Below are positions 1 through 7,116 of a DNA stretch of 41,597 nt, in pieces. This DNA comes from Gemmatimonadales bacterium (GTDB lineage: Bacteria; Gemmatimonadota; Gemmatimonadetes; Gemmatimonadales; JACORV01): contig DATJUT010000035.1 in NCBI GenBank assembly GCA_035502185.1, positions 1 to 41,597 on the forward strand. Direction: 5' to 3'. The notes under the pieces are model-generated. The model was not told the DNA's origin, did no database searches, and saw only the letters and a list, made by a program, of their open reading frames with translations. The position numbers and the translations under genes are program-made. The number at the start of each line of letters is the position of its first letter. The stretch's first letter is position 1.

Positions 1-1092
1 GCCGCCCGCCAGGCCGATGGCCGGATAGACGGTGATGTCGTGGCACTGGTCCGGGCCGGGCTTCGGGTGGCCCGCCTGCGCCGGCGTGTTGCCCACCATG
101 ATGTCCACGATGCCCTGGATGGCCGGGCGCAGCGCCGCCGAATCCGCCGCGGTCGGCGCGCCCGTGCCGTTCCGCGACTTCACGACGCTGTCCAGCAGCG
201 GGGCGATGTACCTCGGCGGGATGACGAATTCCATCCCGTTGATCGTCGCCGTGTAGCCGCCCTTGGCGCGCGCCTCGGCGGCCGCCTGCGCGGCGGCCGC
301 GACGTCCTGCGGCGCCTCGGCGTGCGTCGGCGGCGCGGTCAGGCTGTCGAAGATGCGCGGCGAGGACACGATGTGCGCCCGCTCCGGGTGCGCGAGCGGC
401 ACCTGGATGACCTCGATGCGGAACAGCGCCGAGTTGGGATCCTGGTCCGGCGCCAGCCGCGAGCAGCCGGCCAGCTCCGTCGGCGAGCGCACGCCGGCCT
501 GACCCGAGACGTACACGTACACGTTGGCCGTGTCGTTGAGGTCGGGCACGACCGTGTGCGTGTGCGAGCCGCGGCACGTCTGCACGTTCGCGATGTAGCG
601 GGGATTCGTGATGTCCGTGATGTCGAAGATCCGGATGCCGCGCAGCCGGTCGGCGCTGACGGAGTCGTGCACGCCCTGCGTGCCGCAGTCCAGGCGGCCC
701 CCGGTGCCCTCGCCCGAGACGAACAGCAGGTTCCGGTACACCGAGACGTCGCTCTGCGAGGCCGGGCACAGGTACCCGGTCTTGAGCGCCGGCGCCGCCG
801 GGTTGGTCACGTCCCAGACCTGGAAGCCGTTGTAGTTCCCCTGGATCACGTACGGCCCCTGGAACGCCAGATCGGAGTTCGTGACGCCCTTGAACCGCTC
901 CGACGGCTGCGTCCTCGAGACGACGCGCAGGTTCCACGTCGCCTCGGCGGCGTCCATGAGGCCGGCGCGGAGGCCCACGCGCGGATCCGGGGTGGGCGGC
1001 GTGGTGGACAGGTTCGGGGCCTGCGCGTACGCCATCGTGGCGCCCGCGGCAAGGGTGAACGATCCGATCAGGAGCGTCAGCGAGCGTCGCAT
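1..1092 (-). CDS. LVIVD-repeat-type secreted beta-propeller protein (C-terminus outside window)
   Basis: The reading frame is open from an ATG at 1092 to the window edge, 364 codons with no stop, so the gene is partial. It begins with a signal peptide (basic start, hydrophobic core, cleavage near AYAQ at residues 21-24). It then shows short repeats of the kind N-x-F-x-V-W-D-V-T-N-P and R-x-I-R-I-F-D-I-T-D, each ending in 'position of a quantity' strands, as in LVIVD proteins, which fold as extracytoplasmic propellers. Several Cys residues (near YLCP, LDCGTQG, TCRGSHTH, AGCSR) suggest disulphides outside the cytoplasm. It lies 38 nt downstream of the DUF305 gene on the same strand, so the two are probably one operon. 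The biochemical role is unknown; LVIVD proteins are usually annotated only as repeat proteins. Confidence 0.72.
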   Translation of the reverse strand, partial: MRRSLTLLIGSFTLAAGATMAYAQAPNLSTTPPTPDPRVGLRAGLMDAAEATWNLRVVSRTQPSERFKGVTNSDLAFQGPYVIQGNYNGFQVWDVTNPAAPALKTGYLCPASQSDVSVYRNLLFVSGEGTGGRLDCGTQGVHDSVSADRLRGIRIFDITDITNPRYIANVQTCRGSHTHTVVPDLNDTANVYVYVSGQAGVRSPTELAGCSRLAPDQDPNSALFRIEVIQVPLAHPERAHIVSSPRIFDSLTAPPTHAEAPQDVAAAAQAAAEARAKGGYTATINGMEFVIPPRYIAPLLDSVVKSRNGTGAPTAADSAALRPAIQGIVDIMVGNTPAQAGHPKPGPDQCHDITVYPAIGLAGG

Positions 1093-1130
1093 GGACACCT
1101 CATGAGGACGGGGGACACGGGGCATCGAGA

Positions 1131-1742
1131 TCACTGGCTGGGAGCGCCGAACAGCACCGTGCCGAGCATCCGCTGCATGCGGGCGATCTCGGTCGTCTGG
1201 TCGGCGTACACGTCGGACGCGAACTTGTAGACGGTTTCCTCTTCCCCGGCGCCGCGGGCGAACAGGGCGTTCACCATGGTGACGGCGCCGCTGTGGTGCT
1301 GGATCATGAGCCGCAGGAACAGGCGGTCGAACTCGGGGCCCCGGGCGGAGTCGAGCTGCGCCATCTGGGCCGGCGTGAGCATGCCGGGCATCAGCATCGG
1401 CTGGTCCATCCCGGGCATGGACATGCCGCGCGGATCCGGGGCCGGCACCGGCTGGTGGTGATCGCCGAGCCAGCGCCGCATCAGTGCGATCTCGTCCGTC
1501 TGCGCGTTGATGATGCGCTCGCACAACGTGCGCACCGACGGGCTCGCGCCGTGGCTCGGCGCCCAGCGGGACATGGCGACCGCCTGCGCGTGGTGCGCGA
1601 TCATGCCGGTCATGAAGTCCACGTCTGCCGCGGTGTAAAGCAGCGCGCCCCGGACGGTGTCCGCCGGGACCTGGGCCAGTGCGCCGGCCGTACTGCCGCA
1701 CGCAAGGGCGCACGGTACGAGGAGTGCCGCGAAGCGTTTCAT
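1131..1742 (-). CDS. DUF305 domain protein (CopM-like), secreted
   Basis: 203 residues with an N-terminal signal peptide (cleavage near ALAQ, residues 21-24). Two matching four-helix-bundle halves carry the DUF305 hallmarks: MIAHHAQAV with the His pair at 50-51, and MIQHHSGAV with the His pair at 149-150. Each is followed by a helix ending in an E-I-x-x-M-x-x-x-L type motif. The linker between the halves (about residues 100-125) is very rich in Met. In the family, such His and Met residues bind copper or other soft metals in the periplasm (cyanobacterial CopM is the named example), so a metal-binding role is likely but not shown here. It is the first gene of a probable two-gene operon with the LVIVD protein. 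The start at 1742 is the only ATG that keeps the full signal peptide. Confidence 0.85.
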   Translation of the reverse strand: MKRFAALLVPCALACGSTAGALAQVPADTVRGALLYTAADVDFMTGMIAHHAQAVAMSRWAPSHGASPSVRTLCERIINAQTDEIALMRRWLGDHHQPVPAPDPRGMSMPGMDQPMLMPGMLTPAQMAQLDSARGPEFDRLFLRLMIQHHSGAVTMVNALFARGAGEEETVYKFASDVYADQTTEIARMQRMLGTVLFGAPSQ

Positions 1743-1750
1743 TTATAGTA

Positions 1751-1780
1751 GTGGTTGTGGGTCCAATGAAGACTAACCAC
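1751..1780. promoter_or_regulatory. Inverted repeat upstream of the DUF305 gene
   Basis: GTGGTT at 1751-1756 is repeated in inverted form as AACCAC at 1775-1780, with 18 nt between the arms. It starts 9 nt upstream of the DUF305 start codon, between that gene and the divergent rsmD. It may be an operator or part of a leader structure. No convincing -10/-35 pair was found beside it. Confidence 0.25.
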
Positions 1781-1850
1781 GTCGGAGATTAGACGCACGG
1801 GGCGAGCGGAAGGTTTCAAGCCCCCGCGGAGGCATCACCATGCCGGTGCC

Positions 1851-2366
1851 ATGAGGATCGTAGCCGGACGGTTCGAGGGCCGGGACCTTGTCTCGCCGAA
1901 CGATTTCCGCGTGCGGCCGACCGCCGAAGCCGTGCGCGCGGCGTTGCTCGATGCGCTCGCCGCGGAGGTCGGTGGCGCCCGCGTCCTCGACCTGTTTGCC
2001 GGCACGGGAGCGCTGGGGCTCGAGGCCCTCTCGCGCGGCGCGCGCAGCGCGGACTTCGTCGAGTTTCGGCCGGCGAGCCTCCACGCGCTCAAGGCCAATG
2101 TCGTGGCCCTCGGGCTCAAGCCGCAGACCCGCATCTTCAAGCGCGACGCGGTCCCGTTCGCCGAGGCGCTCGGCGCCGACAGCTACGACGTCGCGTTCGC
2201 CGATCCGCCGTACGGCTCGAAGATCCTCGATCGCGTGATCGCGGCGTGGCGGCGGAGCGGCTTCGCGCGGGTCTTCGCGATCGAGCACGACCCGGCGCAC
2301 GACCTGCCGGCCGGCGTCCGTCGGATGGACTTCGCCGAGGCCGCCGTGACGATCTACCGGCTCTAA
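1851..2366 (+). CDS. rsmD: 16S rRNA (guanine(966)-N2)-methyltransferase RsmD
   Basis: 171 residues, close to the usual RsmD length (about 180-190). RsmD methylates the exocyclic N2 of G966 in 16S rRNA, using S-adenosylmethionine, in assembled 30S particles. The sequence starts with the family's RIVAGRFEGR-x-L motif and TEAVRAAL-type segment (about 24-32). The SAM-binding motif I, DLFAGTGALGLEALSRGA, is at 47-64, and the catalytic N-methyltransferase motif D-P-P-Y is at 118-121. It is divergent from the DUF305 gene and is not obviously in an operon. The usual partner coaD does not follow it. Confidence 0.93.
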   Translation: MRIVAGRFEGRDLVSPNDFRVRPTAEAVRAALLDALAAEVGGARVLDLFAGTGALGLEALSRGARSADFVEFRPASLHALKANVVALGLKPQTRIFKRDAVPFAEALGADSYDVAFADPPYGSKILDRVIAAWRRSGFARVFAIEHDPAHDLPAGVRRMDFAEAAVTIYRL

Positions 2367-2407
2367 GCCGCGCGCGGCGGCAGCGCCCGGGCCCCACGCC
2401 CGGACGC

Positions 2408-2430
2408 GCAATGACACAGTAACTCATTGC
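2408..2430. promoter_or_regulatory. Seven-bp inverted repeat between rsmD and the DinB-type gene
   Basis: GCAATGA (2408-2414) is repeated as TCATTGC (2424-2430) with a 9-nt spacer. The stretch is AT-richer than its surroundings. It lies about 115 nt upstream of the chosen DinB start and has no T-run, so an operator or promoter element is more likely than a terminator. Function unknown. Confidence 0.3.
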
Positions 2431-2543
2431 GATATAGGAGCTTCCAGCGTCGGCCTTCACGACGCGCCCGGACCGGTCGCGTCGCCAAGCGCGCTCATTC
2501 CCGGACGGTTACATTTCCCGTCCACCTGCACATCGAGGTACCC

Positions 2544-3026
2544 ATGGGCGCCCGCGCCGACGCACTAGCGGACCGCATCGAGCTTGGGGCGCGCGCGCTC
2601 GCGAGCTTCGCCGAAGGGCTGACCGACGCCGAGTGGCGCACGGCGGTCCCGCCCGACGGGCGCCAGGCCGGCGTGATGATTCATCACGTGGCCAGCATGT
2701 ATCCCATCGAGCTGGACCTGGCGCGCACCATCGGGTCGGGCAAGGCCGTCACCGGACTCAGCTGGACCGACGTCGCCAAGCTGAATGCCGAGCACGCGCA
2801 CCACCACGCCGCGGTGGGCAAGCGCGAGACGGTGGAGCTGCTGCGGCGCAACGCCCGGGCGGCCGCGGACGCGGTCCGCACGTTCACCGACCAGGAGCTG
2901 GACCGCGCCGCTCCCCTGTCGCTCGAGGCGGACGCCCCGCTGACGGCGCAGTTCTTCATCGAGCACCACCCGTTGCGTCACGCCTTCCACCACCTCGCCA
3001 GGATCCGGGCGGCGCTGCAACGCTAG
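2544..3026 (+). CDS. DinB superfamily protein (putative metal-dependent four-helix bundle)
   Basis: 160 residues from the ATG at 2544, which has a GAGG Shine-Dalgarno sequence at 2535-2538. The frame is open further upstream to a TTG at 2427, but those extra residues are Arg-rich and unlike the family. DinB-type proteins are four-helix bundles that hold a divalent metal with three His residues. Here the candidates are His48 in MIHHVASMY and the H-x-x-x-H pair His146/His150 near the C-terminus (HHPLRHAFHHLARI). Some relatives are thiol-dependent transferases (bacillithiol or mycothiol enzymes), but nothing here fixes the substrate. It stands alone between rsmD and the nickel permease gene. Function unassigned beyond the fold. 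Confidence 0.75.
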   Translation: MGARADALADRIELGARALASFAEGLTDAEWRTAVPPDGRQAGVMIHHVASMYPIELDLARTIGSGKAVTGLSWTDVAKLNAEHAHHHAAVGKRETVELLRRNARAAADAVRTFTDQELDRAAPLSLEADAPLTAQFFIEHHPLRHAFHHLARIRAALQR

Positions 3027-3131
3027 TGTCTCACCGTTGCCGCCGCGCGTGACCGGGGCCGGGGTGCTCCGCCCCTGGCTGCCGGCCCGCTGCGGGGATC
3101 GTCCGCCCTCGCGCGCGCGGCGACGGAAGCC

Positions 3132-4226
3132 GTGACCCGCATGCTGCGCTTCCTGTCCCGCTTCTTCCACGACGACGTCGCGTTCGCCCGCGGCCGGACC
3201 GTCGCGCTCTACGCGGTGCTGGCGGCCGCCAACGCCGGGGCGTGGCTGTGGGCGGTCACCGCGTTCCGCGCCTACCCGCTGCTGCTCGGCACGGCGCTGC
3301 TGGCCTACAGCCTCGGCCTGAGACACGCCATCGACGCCGATCACATCGCCGCGATCGACAACGTCACCCGCACGCTGATGCAGGAGGGGAAACGGCCGGT
3401 CGCGGTGGGGTTCTTCTTCTCGCTCGGCCACTCCACCGTCGTGGTGCTGGCCGCCGTGGCGATCGCCGCGACGGCGTCCGCCCTGAGCACCCGGCTGGCG
3501 TCGTTCCGGACGGTGGGCGGGGTCGTGGGCACCTCCGCTTCGGCGGCGTTTCTCCTGCTCATCGCGGTGATGAACCTGTTCATCCTCGTGTCGCTGTACC
3601 GCACGTTCCACGGGGTGCGCACCGGGCGCCGCTACGAACCCGAGAGCCTGGAGGAGCTCCTCGCCGCGGGCGGGCCGCTGGCGCGCGTGCTGCGCCCGCT
3701 GTTCCGCATGATCCGGCGCAGCTGGCACATGTACCCGCTGGGACTGCTGTTCGGGCTCGGGTTCGACACCGCCACCGAGATCGGCCTGCTGGCCATCTCC
3801 GCCGCCGAGGCTGCGAAGGGCATGCCGATCTGGTCCATCCTGGTCTTCCCGGCCCTGTTCACCGCCGGGATGTCGCTTGTGGACACGACCGACAGCGTGC
3901 TGATGGTGGGCGCCTATGGCTGGGCGTTCACGCGGCCCATCCGCAAGCTGTACTACAACCTCACCATCACGTCGATCTCGGTGCTGGTGGCGTTGCTGGT
4001 CGGCGGCGTCGAGGCGCTCGCCCTGCTGGCGGACCGCTTGCACCTGAGCGGCGGCCTGTGGAGCGTCGCCGTGGCCCTCAACGGCGACATCGGGAGCTTC
4101 GGCTACCTGATCGTCGCCGTGTTCGTCGCGTGCTGGCTGGTCTCCGCCGCCATCTACCGCCTGAAGGGGTACGACGCGCTCGAGCTGGCGGAGCCCGCCG
4201 CGCTCGGAGACGCGGAGCCTCGCTGA
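3132..4226 (+). CDS. NiCoT family nickel/cobalt permease (HoxN/NixA type)
   Basis: 364 residues, typical for the family, with about eight hydrophobic segments. It contains the NiCoT signature in the second membrane helix, R-H-A-x-D-A-D-H-I-A-A-I-D-N (residues 64-77; His65, Asp70 and His71 are the metal-selecting residues). Other family motifs are GFFFSLGHSTVV (about 97-108) and LGFDTATEIGLL (about 208-219). These permeases take up Ni2+ or Co2+ with high affinity at the inner membrane; which metal cannot be read from sequence. Translation may begin at the GTG at 3132 or at the ATG at 3141. No hydrogenase, urease or cobalamin gene is in the window apart from a CbiX-like remnant near 30 kb. It converges on the membrane ferritin gene. 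Confidence 0.92.
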   Translation: MTRMLRFLSRFFHDDVAFARGRTVALYAVLAAANAGAWLWAVTAFRAYPLLLGTALLAYSLGLRHAIDADHIAAIDNVTRTLMQEGKRPVAVGFFFSLGHSTVVVLAAVAIAATASALSTRLASFRTVGGVVGTSASAAFLLLIAVMNLFILVSLYRTFHGVRTGRRYEPESLEELLAAGGPLARVLRPLFRMIRRSWHMYPLGLLFGLGFDTATEIGLLAISAAEAAKGMPIWSILVFPALFTAGMSLVDTTDSVLMVGAYGWAFTRPIRKLYYNLTITSISVLVALLVGGVEALALLADRLHLSGGLWSVAVALNGDIGSFGYLIVAVFVACWLVSAAIYRLKGYDALELAEPAALGDAEPR

Positions 4227-4257
4227 TCCCGCGCGCGGCGCGCGGCGTCCCGCCGCC

Positions 4258-5214
4258 TCACGAGCTCCCGATGAGCACGCCTGCCGCGAACACCAGGATG
4301 CCCCCGACCATCACCTGGACCACGGCCGGGATCGGGGGCGTGTCCATGTAGCGGTGGCGCACCCAGGCGATGGCGCTCAGCTCCACGACCACGACCGCGA
4401 TCGCGACCGCCATCGCCACCGTGAACTGGGGGATCAGGAACGGGAGGGAGTGGCCGATCCCCCCGAGCGCCGTCATCGCGCCGCAGATCGCCCCGCGCAG
4501 CCACGGATGGCCCCTGCCCGTCAGCGTCCCGTCGTCCGAGAGCGCTTCGGCGAACCCCATGCTGATGCCGGCGCCCACGGAGGCGGCGAGCCCGACCAGG
4601 AACGCGTCGTGGGTGGCGTGCGTCGCGAACGCCGCCGCGAAGATCGGCGCCAGCGTCGAGACCGAGCCGTCCATCAGCCCCGCCAGGCCCGGCTGCACGA
4701 TCTGCAGGACGAACAAGCGGCGCTGCGACTCCTCCTCGGTCGCCTTCGCGCCGCCGCCGAGCTTCTCGCTCTCCAGCTGCTCGGCGCGGTCGGCGTGCGA
4801 GATCTCGGCCTGCGCGAGGTCGTCGAGCAACTGCCGCGTCCCGACGTCCTGGGCTCGCGCGGCGGCGTGCTCGTAGAAGCGCCGGGTCTCCAGCTCCATG
4901 GCGCTCGCCTGGGCGCGGATCTTCTCCAGCCTCAGCGGCTGCATCAGCCACACCGGGGCGCGCTGCACGAACCCGCGCACGTCCTGGCGCCGGATCAGCG
5001 GAATGTGGTCGCCGAACCGCTGCCGGTAGAGCTCGAGCAGGCGCCGGCGATGGTCGGACTCCTCGCCCCGCATGCCCTCGAAGACCGCCGCCGAGGCCGG
5101 ATAGTTCGGCCGCAGGCCGTCCGCGTAATCGGCGTAGATCCGCTCGTCCTCTTCTTCGAGCGAGATGGCCAGAGCGAGCACCTCGCGGTCGCTCAGGCTG
5201 TGGAAGTCGCGCAT
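4258..5214 (-). CDS. mbfA: MbfA-type membrane ferritin / iron exporter (rubrerythrin-VIT1 fusion)
   Basis: 318 residues, the usual length of MbfA. The N-terminal half (1-165) is a ferritin/rubrerythrin-like bundle with metal ligands Glu20, Glu52-x-x-His55, Glu107 and Glu137-x-x-His140. The C-terminal half (about 170-318) is a VIT1-like membrane domain with conserved [15 protein letters not shown] and several hydrophobic helices. In Agrobacterium and Bradyrhizobium such proteins export iron and protect against peroxide and acid. Here that role is inferred from the architecture. The ATG at 5214 is preceded by GGGAG at 8 nt; the longer open frame to 5559 is low-complexity and is rejected. It is divergent from the small membrane protein gene at 5489. 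Confidence 0.88.
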   Translation of the reverse strand: MRDFHSLSDREVLALAISLEEEDERIYADYADGLRPNYPASAAVFEGMRGEESDHRRRLLELYRQRFGDHIPLIRRQDVRGFVQRAPVWLMQPLRLEKIRAQASAMELETRRFYEHAAARAQDVGTRQLLDDLAQAEISHADRAEQLESEKLGGGAKATEEESQRRLFVLQIVQPGLAGLMDGSVSTLAPIFAAAFATHATHDAFLVGLAASVGAGISMGFAEALSDDGTLTGRGHPWLRGAICGAMTALGGIGHSLPFLIPQFTVAMAVAIAVVVVELSAIAWVRHRYMDTPPIPAVVQVMVGGILVFAAGVLIGSS

Positions 5215-5278
5215 GGCTGTGCTCCCGGGCGCGCCCGCGTCGGGGACCGAGGACGCCGGGCGAGTTGGTGAGGATGGG

Positions 5279-5292
5279 CAGGCCGTGGCCTG
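5279..5292. promoter_or_regulatory. Palindrome in the mbfA / 5489 divergent intergenic region
   Basis: CAGGCC-GT-GGCCTG, two perfect 6-bp arms, lies about 65-78 nt upstream of the mbfA start codon, in the 274-nt gap between divergent genes. It could be an operator for either gene. It is GC-rich and does not resemble a Fur or PerR box, so the assignment is weak. Confidence 0.25.
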
Positions 5293-5488
5293 GCCGGAGA
5301 CTCGGCGAATGGTCGCAAAGTGCGGACCACGAGCCCGATGCGGAAGGACACCACCGGCATTCCCGCCGCGCCGCCCCGGTCTGGCCACCGCTCGCAGGCG
5401 CCACGGTGGTTGCCGCCAGCCGGCCCTGCCCGGGAGGGCGGCCCCCGGCGCTGGCCGACCGCGGCCACGCGCCGTAGGTTTGACGACC

Positions 5489-5929
5489 ATGAGCGACACG
5501 CCACCTCCGCCCGCCGGCGGCGCTGCCCCGCCGCCCCCCGCCGCCCCACCGCCCCGCAAGCGATGGTGGCATCATTGGCGCGGCATCCTCGTCACCATCG
5601 TCCTCACGCCGGTCCTGCTGTTCGTCGCGTACACCTTCGTCGCCGTGAACTGGAGCTACTCCGACGGCGAGCGCGCCGGCACGCTCCAGAAATTCTCGCG
5701 CAAGGGGTGGCTCTGTAAGACGTGGGAGGGCGAGCTGATGCAGCCCACGGCGCCGGGCGTCGCCCCGACGCTGTGGTACTTCACCGTGCGCGACGACGAG
5801 ACGGCGCGTCGCGTGGAGGCCGGCCTCGGTGTGCGCATCGTGCTCCACTACAAGGAGCACCGGGGCGTCCCCTTCGCCTGCTTCGGCGACACCCACTACT
5901 GGGTGGATCGCGTCCGCGTCGAACGGTAG
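5489..5929 (+). CDS. Single-pass membrane protein of unknown function with a conserved SYSDGERAG motif
   Basis: 146 residues from the ATG at 5489. The first 25 residues are Pro/Ala-rich and cytoplasmic. A basic-aromatic patch ([10 protein letters not shown]) leads into one membrane helix (about 33-51). The outer part begins [11 protein letters not shown] and continues with [12 protein letters not shown], two Cys residues (one in WLCKTW, one in [10 protein letters not shown]) and a C-terminal YWVDRV segment. The SYSDGERAG / K-TWEGEL pair is familiar from conserved uncharacterised proteins of Bacteroidota and Proteobacteria, sometimes mislabelled as 6-phosphogluconate dehydrogenase. Nothing here supports that enzyme. 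The paired Cys residues may form a disulphide. The gene is divergent from mbfA. Function unknown. Confidence 0.78.
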   Translation: MSDTPPPPAGGAAPPPPAAPPPRKRWWHHWRGILVTIVLTPVLLFVAYTFVAVNWSYSDGERAGTLQKFSRKGWLCKTWEGELMQPTAPGVAPTLWYFTVRDDETARRVEAGLGVRIVLHYKEHRGVPFACFGDTHYWVDRVRVER

Positions 5930-5981
5930 GCCGCGCGCGGCGGGGTCCCGGCCCTCGCGCGGATCACGATCCCCCGCCTGA

Positions 5982-6025
5982 CAAAACGCGCCTCACCGGC
6001 GGGCGAGCCGCCCGCCGGTGAGGCG
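5982..6025 (-). terminator. Strong intrinsic terminator for the small membrane protein gene
   Basis: A perfect 16-bp stem (5989-6004 paired with 6010-6025, loop GAGCC) lies between the convergent genes ending at 5929 and 6096. Read on the minus strand it is followed by CGTTTTGT, the U-rich tail of a factor-independent terminator. It therefore serves mainly the minus-strand gene and may also stop plus-strand transcripts. Confidence 0.8.
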
Positions 6026-6095
6026 ACGCCGTGCACTGCGGAACCCGCGGCCCAGGCGCACGCTGCGGCGCCGCGAGCCGGACTCCACGCGCTCG

Positions 6096-6269
6096 CTAGG
6101 CGGCGGGCGCTTTCCCGACGGGCCAGATGATCAGGGCACCGGCCACGATCGCCAGGAGCGCCATGATCGTGTTCAATCCCGAGAAGTAGAGATGCAGCAG
6201 CGGGATCACTCCGGTGAGGACTAGCCAGATGCCCAGCAACAGCATGCCCCAGTCCTTGGTGATCTTCAT
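6096..6269 (-). CDS. Small two-helix membrane protein, unknown function
   Basis: 57 residues from the ATG at 6269, which has an AGGAG Shine-Dalgarno sequence 8 nt upstream. After the short start MKITKDWG there are two hydrophobic segments (about 9-28 and 33-50) joined by a short turn (HLYFSGLNT), and a short basic tail. It belongs to a type of short, widespread membrane protein without a known role. The clear ribosome binding site and the strong terminator directly downstream support it as a real, singly transcribed gene. A longer open frame to 6359 has an unrelated Arg/Ser-rich extension and is not used. Confidence 0.75.
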   Translation of the reverse strand: MKITKDWGMLLLGIWLVLTGVIPLLHLYFSGLNTIMALLAIVAGALIIWPVGKAPAA

Positions 6270-6504
6270 CGAGAGACTCCTGCGAAGGGTGGACTGCCCT
6301 GAGGTAGCCGACCGTCGAGCGCACCGCGCCACGGGCGCGGGCGACGCCCCGCCGGCCATCCCTACGATGCACGCGGCAGCCCGGAAGCGTTAGAGCCGGC
6401 GTCGGGGCGACCACCCGCCGTCCGGATCGTTCCCTGCCCCCGCCTCGCTGGCGGGTGTGCCCCGTCGAGCGCCTCGAGCAGGAGGCTCCCGGCGCTTCGG
6501 GACG

Positions 6505-6885
6505 CTAGGGACGGGGTCGCGCCCCGGTGGTGTCGTGATGCTCGGCTCGCGGATGCTCGTGCTCCACGCCGACGATGGTGCCGTCGAGCGCGCTGACGTT
6601 GCACTCGTACACACCCGGTCGTCCCGCCAGCGTGAACTCCCAGGACCAGATCAGCTTCCCGTGCTCGTTCTCCAGCTCGACCGCCTGCACCTTGCCGCCC
6701 GGAATCCTGGCGGCGGCGACCTTGAGCGCCGAGTCTTCGCTGACCTTGGCCTGCCGCAGCAGGGCGGCTGGAACCTCACGCTGGTAGCCGGCCGCCGGGT
6801 TTCGCCCGGGGCCAGGCTGCTGCGCCGGGGCGCCGCCCGCCGCGATCAGCGCGAGTGCGGCCGCCATGAGGGATACGCTCTGCAT
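6505..6885 (-). CDS. Secreted PepSY domain protein
   Basis: 126 residues with a signal peptide (cleavage near GGAPAQQ, about 17-23). A single PepSY domain follows (about 40-110), with VSEDSALKVAAARIPGGKVQAVELENEHGKL (as separate helix and strands) and the typical IWSWEFTL and VYECNVSALDGTIVGVEHE strands. PepSY domains occur in peptidase propeptides and in small periplasmic proteins and are thought to bind or inhibit proteins. The C-terminal tail is His/Glu-rich (EHEHPRAEHHDTTG), which could bind metal. It stands alone, divergent from the kinase gene with a 231-nt gap. Specific role unknown. Confidence 0.8.
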   Translation of the reverse strand: MQSVSLMAAALALIAAGGAPAQQPGPGRNPAAGYQREVPAALLRQAKVSEDSALKVAAARIPGGKVQAVELENEHGKLIWSWEFTLAGRPGVYECNVSALDGTIVGVEHEHPRAEHHDTTGARPRP

Positions 6886-7116
6886 GTCGTCCTCCTCCTG
6901 GACCGTGACGTCGAGCGGGGCGTGGACGGGGCGAGGTTCGTGAGTCCACCGCCGTTGCCAAGACTAGTCCGCCAAGCTGTCGGGAGGATGACACGGCGAC
7001 AATCCGCGGGTCGGCGCCGGATCCGTCGCCGAGCGTACCCGAAGGCCTGCCGCGACGCCCGCGCGTCCGTGCGCGGCCCTGGCAGGAGGCCGGTCCCGCT
7101 GCTAGGCTTGAGGGCC

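Noticed and set aside
2565-4043. A 492-codon minus-strand frame across the DinB and NiCoT genes
   Set aside because: Low-complexity Arg/Gln translation opposite two genes with clear motifs.
5989-6025. The 16-bp inverted repeat as the terminal repeat of a mobile element
   Set aside because: It is a single hairpin with a short loop and a T-run on one side between convergent genes; no transposase or second copy is seen.
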